Shown: positions 60,849 to 64,000 of the stretch, in pieces
Numbering within the stretch: position 1 is the stretch's first letter
Layout: the number at the start of each line of letters is the position of its first letter
Assembly: GCF_900104675.1 (NCBI RefSeq)
Contig: NZ_LT629945.1
Span: 991,034-1,055,033 of the forward strand
Source: Angelakisella massiliensis
GTDB lineage: Bacteria > Bacillota > Clostridia > Oscillospirales > Ruminococcaceae
DNA length: 64,000 nt
Direction: 5' to 3'
Translations under genes and position numbers: made by a program
The notes under the pieces: generated by a model
Seen by the model: only the letters and a program-made list of their open reading frames with translations
Told to the model about the DNA's origin: nothing
The model's database searches: none

Positions 60849-61856
60849 GTGTCCGATACACTGAAATCCAGACTGCTGCAGCTATTGCTGGATAACCGGG
60901 ATAAGCCTGTTTCGGGGCAGCTGCTGAGCGGACAGCTGGGAGTGACCCGGGCGGCGGTGTGGAAGGAGATCGAACAGCTGCGCAGGGAGGGTTTTGTTAT
61001 TACCTCGGCTACCAACCGGGGATATCAGCTGACGCAGATGCCGGATCTGCTGACCCGGGAGCTGATCGGCGGGTATCTGCCCTCCTCCCGCAAGGCATCC
61101 GTGATCTGTATGCAGGAGGTGGATTCCACCAACACCGCCGCCCAGAAGCTGATCCTGGAGGGGGGCGAGGATGGACTGGTGGTGGTGGCAGATCATCAAA
61201 CCAAGGGCTCCGGCCGCATGGGACGTCCGTTCCTTTCCCCCGCCGGTGTGGGTGTATATCTGTCCATGGTGGTGGAACCCCATTGTACAACCGACGCCCT
61301 CAATCTTCTCACCTCTTACGCAGGTTTGGCGGTTTGCCTGACCATTGAGGAGTGTACCGGTCTGCGGCCTTCCATCAAGTGGCCCAATGATGTGATCCTG
61401 GAGGGAAAGAAAGTCTGCGGTATCCTCACCAAGCTGGTTTCCGACGGGGAGAACAATCGGGTCACTCATGCGGTAATCGGCATCGGGATCAATGTGGGCC
61501 AGGAGGAGTTCCCCCAGGAGCTGCGGGATAAAGCCATTTCCCTGCGGCAGGCAGGCGCGCAGGACCTCTGCCGTGCCAAACTGGCAGCTACCCTGATCCA
61601 GGTGCTGGACCGGATCTTTTTTGAGGAGAAATGGCTTCAGACCACTCCTGATGCGGCCCTGGAGCAGCTGAAGGAGCGCTCCTGTACTCTGGGCCGGGAG
61701 GTCCTGGTCATCTCCCCCAGGGAGGAACGCCGGGGACAAGCGGTGGATCTGGACCGTTGGGGCGGTCTGGTTGTGGATTTCTCTGATGGCAGCCGGGAGA
61801 CTGTCACCTTCGGGGAAGTGAGTGTTCGGGGCGTTTTGGGCTATTTGCCTCAATGA
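60849..61856 (+). CDS. birA: Bifunctional biotin-[acetyl-CoA-carboxylase] ligase/biotin operon repressor BirA
   Basis: 335 residues. N-terminal winged HTH (SGQLLSGQLGVTRAAVWKEI), central ligase domain with EVDSTNTAAQKL, GSGRMGRPFLSP (biotinyl-AMP loop) and KWPNDVILEGKKVCGIL, and a C-terminal SH3-like domain. It attaches biotin to carrier proteins such as those of sodium-pumping decarboxylases and acetyl-CoA carboxylase; an oadB gene lies 1.7 kb downstream. GTG 60,849 with AAAGGA upstream gives the standard N-terminus; 19 upstream open codons are unsupported. Confidence 0.95.
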   Translation: MSDTLKSRLLQLLLDNRDKPVSGQLLSGQLGVTRAAVWKEIEQLRREGFVITSATNRGYQLTQMPDLLTRELIGGYLPSSRKASVICMQEVDSTNTAAQKLILEGGEDGLVVVADHQTKGSGRMGRPFLSPAGVGVYLSMVVEPHCTTDALNLLTSYAGLAVCLTIEECTGLRPSIKWPNDVILEGKKVCGILTKLVSDGENNRVTHAVIGIGINVGQEEFPQELRDKAISLRQAGAQDLCRAKLAATLIQVLDRIFFEEKWLQTTPDAALEQLKERSCTLGREVLVISPREERRGQAVDLDRWGGLVVDFSDGSRETVTFGEVSVRGVLGYLPQ

Positions 61857-61893
61857 AAAGGGAAGCTTCCCTGAGAGACAGAAGGAGAGACAG

Positions 61894-62316
61894 ATGAAAA
61901 AAGTGCTGGTTGTGATCGATGGCCAGGGGGGCGGCTTTGGAAGAGCCCTCATTGAAAAACTGCGTCAGCAGCCTCTGTCCGAAGTGGAAATCCGGGCGGT
62001 AGGTACCAATGCCCTGGCAACCTCGGCCATGCTGAAAGCGGGAGCTGACGCCGCCGCCACCGGAGAAAACGCGGTGATCGTCAACGCCGGGCGGGCGGAT
62101 ATCCTGGCGGGACCGGTAGGAATCGTTCTGGCCAACTCTATGATGGGGGAGTTCAGCCCCGCCATGGCCGCCGCTGTGGGAGAAAGTCCTGCCAAACGTG
62201 TGCTGATTCCTGTGAGCCGCTGCGCCACCTATGTGGCCGGTGTCGCGGAAAAGCCCCTGGCACAGTATCTGGAGGACGCGGCAGCGCTGATCCGCAGACT
62301 GCTGGAGGAGGAGTGA
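61894..62316 (+). CDS. DUF3842 family protein
   Basis: 140 residues. The family pattern is clear: KKVLVVIDGQGGGFGRALIE, then VGTNALATSAMLKAGADAAA, TGENAVIVN, GPVGIVLANSMMGEFSPAMA and LIPVSRCATYVAG. The glycine-rich N-terminus resembles a nucleotide-binding Rossmann loop. Conserved in Clostridia, function unknown. AGAAGGAGAG precedes ATG 61,894. It follows birA by 37 nt and is likely co-transcribed. Confidence 0.9.
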   Translation: MKKVLVVIDGQGGGFGRALIEKLRQQPLSEVEIRAVGTNALATSAMLKAGADAAATGENAVIVNAGRADILAGPVGIVLANSMMGEFSPAMAAAVGESPAKRVLIPVSRCATYVAGVAEKPLAQYLEDAAALIRRLLEEE

Positions 62317-62530
62317 GTTTCCCCTTTTTCTGAAAAACGATGGAGAGACGAGCCGCAGTTTTGAGAAACGAAGGCAGATCCTTTTGCTGATGACAAAGGA
62401 GCCAATTTTTTGAAAGTGAAAAGGCGACTTTATGTTTTCCGATGCAGACCCATATTCAGGGCTTCCAGACATTGCGAGCATGATAGATCATGATGAAGGT
62501 GCAATTGAGAAGATCCGTTTTTGGGCAGAC
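62317..62530. other. Intergenic before family C array
   Basis: No gene or terminator is clear; the C lead hairpin beginning at 62,531 may itself act as terminator for the birA operon. Confidence 0.35.
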
Positions 62531-63350
62531 AGGGGGGGCGGCGGTTTATCCGCCGCCCCCCTTTGGCCGCCTTGGCGGCCAAATCCGATCAAGGCAGCGA
62601 GTGGATTGTCCGGCTTTACCCGGGCAACCGGCGAGCGGGCGGTTTTTCCTATACTGGGATAGGAACAAGGAGCATCCCTCCACCCGTTCCCCTTAACACT
62701 AAAAGGTACCAGCCAAAACAGTGGCAGGCACTTTTTCGGACTAACTTGATCGCTATTGCCCCAACTATGGGTTTCCAAAGGGACGAGTCCCTTTGGGCGT
62801 ATCCCCTTGCCATCAGTTTCCACCCAGCGTCCATCGAGGACAGAAAAACAATCTTAGCCTCAGGCAGCGAGTGGATTGTCCGGCTTTATACGGACAACCG
62901 GCGAGCGGGCGGTTTTTCCTATACCGGGATAGGAACAAGGACCATCCCTCCACCCGTTCCCCTTAACACTAAAAGGTACCAGCTAAAACAGCGGCAGGCA
63001 CTTTTTCGGACTAACTTGATCGCTATTGCCTCAACTATGGGTTTCCAAAGGGACGAGTCCCTTTGGGCGTATCCCCTTGCCACCAGTTTCCACCCAGCGT
63101 CCATCCAGGACAGAAAAACAATCTTAGCCTCAGGCAGCGAGTGGATTGTCCGGCTTTACCCGGGCAACCGGCGAGCGGGCGGTTTTTCCTATACCGGGAT
63201 AGGAACAAGGACCATCCCTCCATCCGTTCCCCTTAACACTAAAAGGTATCAGCCAAAACAGTGGCAGGCACTTTTTCGGACTAACTTGATCGCTGTCGCC
63301 TCAACTATGGGTTTCCAAAGGGACAAGTCCCTTTGGGCGTAACTCCTGGC
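62531..63350 (+). repeat. Family C tandem array, three copies of 270 bp
   Basis: One lead hairpin (GGCGGCGG ... CCGCCGCC) followed by three body units beginning AGGCAGCGAG at 62,592, 62,862 and 63,132: an exact 270-bp period. Body units share stems TTGTCCGG/CCGGGCAA (TTGTCCG/CGGACAA in the second), CCTATAC/ATAGG and the CCAAAGGG/TCCCTTTGG hairpin. Because 270 is a multiple of three, an open frame of 90-residue repeats spans the array; this is considered an artefact, as frames differ at 6.1 and 58.1 kb. Confidence 0.85.
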
Positions 63351-63425
63351 ACAAACTTTCGCCCAGCTCTTATTCAAGTAAGAAAATCGATTTCCATCCC
63401 GCAGAAAGCAGCGAAATCTATAAAT

Positions 63426-63475
63426 AAAGACCTCCCGGCCCATCCAAAAGGACAAACCAGGAGGTCTTTTCTTTG
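63426..63475. terminator. oadB terminator
   Basis: AAAGACCTCC and GGAGGTCTTT arms, T-rich on both strands; serves the minus-strand oadB gene. Confidence 0.82.
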
Positions 63476-63515
63476 CAATTGCTGATTCCTCAGCTGCACA
63501 ACGGCAACAATTTCC

Positions 63516-64000
63516 TTATTTGAACATCATCAGCAGGAAACCGGCGGCAACTGCGGAACCGATCACGCCGGCCACGTTGGGACCCATGGCGTGCATCAGC
63601 AGGAAGTTGGTAGGATTAGCCTTGGCGCCTTCCACCTGGGAAACACGGGCGGCCATGGGAACAGCGGACACACCGGCGGAACCGATGAGAGGATTAACCT
63701 TACCATGGGTAAGAGCGCACATCACTTTACCCAGCAGCACGCCGCCCGCGGTAGAGAAGCAGAAGGCGAACAGGCCCAGGAACACAATGGCCAGGGTCTG
63801 GGGCCGCAAGAAGACCAAACCGTCAGCGGTAGCGCCAACAGTGGTGCCCAGCATGATGGTAACGATGTTGCACAGAGCATTCTGAGCGGTATCGCTGAGA
63901 CGTTCGGTGCAGCCGCACTCACGGAAGAGGTTGCCCAGCATCAGCATACCGATGAGGGGAGCAACAGAGGGCAGCAGCAGCACGCAGAAGACGGTAACAA
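63516..64000 (-). CDS. Sodium-pumping decarboxylase beta subunit (OadB/GcdB), partial
   Basis: C-terminal ~161 residues only; the gene continues past the window end. Beta subunits of oxaloacetate, glutaconyl-CoA or methylmalonyl-CoA decarboxylases couple decarboxylation to Na+ export. Diagnostic blocks: [36 protein letters not shown] and [20 protein letters not shown]. The substrate type cannot be told from this subunit. BirA 1.7 kb away would biotinylate the partner subunit. Confidence 0.92.
   Translation of the reverse strand, partial: VTVFCVLLLPSVAPLIGMLMLGNLFRECGCTERLSDTAQNALCNIVTIMLGTTVGATADGLVFLRPQTLAIVFLGLFAFCFSTAGGVLLGKVMCALTHGKVNPLIGSAGVSAVPMAARVSQVEGAKANPTNFLLMHAMGPNVAGVIGSAVAAGFLLMMFK

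Noticed and set aside
62521-63342. 273-residue protein with three 90-residue repeats
   Set aside because: Arises because the 270-bp repeat is a multiple of three; the lone C copies at 6.1 and 58.1 kb do not keep this frame, and there is no ribosome site.

Overview
The window looks like a chromosomal segment of a Gram-positive, spore-forming, anaerobic Clostridia member, probably Oscillospiraceae/Ruminococcaceae-like; that placement is inferred from gene content, as no rRNA is present. It has pyruvate:ferredoxin oxidoreductase, type III glutamine synthetase, a sodium-pumping decarboxylase subunit, a SpoIIQ-like protein, the noc/parA/parB set with parS sites, A/G-rich Shine-Dalgarno sites, TTGACA/TATAAT promoters, many intrinsic terminators and a likely 6S RNA. 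A chemoreceptor implies chemotaxis. No tRNA, rRNA, CRISPR array, transposase or phage gene was seen.

Layout. 1-1.9 kb: GC-rich non-coding repeat array (family A). 2.0-5.5 kb: PFOR, followed by repeat families B and C. 6.5-19.6 kb: the origin-proximal housekeeping block mnmE, esterase, mnmG, rsmG, noc, three parS sites, parA (soj), parB (spo0J), trmK, nif3-like and rqcH. 20.2-21.8 kb: uracil permease behind a leader-peptide/terminator attenuator. 22.3-26.9 kb (minus): MATE exporter, chemoreceptor, phosphodiesterase. 27.0-28.6 kb: an uncharacterised three-gene operon with a sigma-E-like promoter. 29-34 kb: ChrB_N protein, asnA, type III glutamine synthetase, LysR. 34.5-36.7 kb: B3-like metallo-hydrolase and SLC13-like transporter. 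37-40.5 kb: hemerythrin/CheX-like fusion, two cyclophilins, DUF1292, then 6S RNA. 41.5-53.6 kb: two M20 dipeptidases, UMF1 transporter, split TauE/SafE pair, SpoIIQ, CBM9-like protein, zinc phospholipase, tcdA, phosphoesterase. 53.7-54.9 kb: an inverted copy of the family A block. 55-62.3 kb: metY, D-Ala-D-Ala carboxypeptidase, chromate transporter pair with divergent LysR, birA, DUF3842. 62.5-63.4 kb: family C tandem array. 63.5-64 kb: 3' end of oadB.

The most unusual content is non-coding. Three families of dispersed repeats (A, B, C) lie only between genes, mostly at 3' ends. In each family helices are kept by paired base changes between copies, which suggests selected RNA (or cruciform) structure. 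Three full B elements are bracketed by duplicate copies of the host gene's own terminator hairpin, as if they insert at terminators and duplicate them. The A blocks at the two ends are inverted relative to each other and enclose about 52 kb that includes the parS region. Other regulatory finds are a pyrBI-like attenuator before uraA, a possible attenuator before the MATE gene, and sporulation-type promoters before spoIIQ and the three-gene operon.
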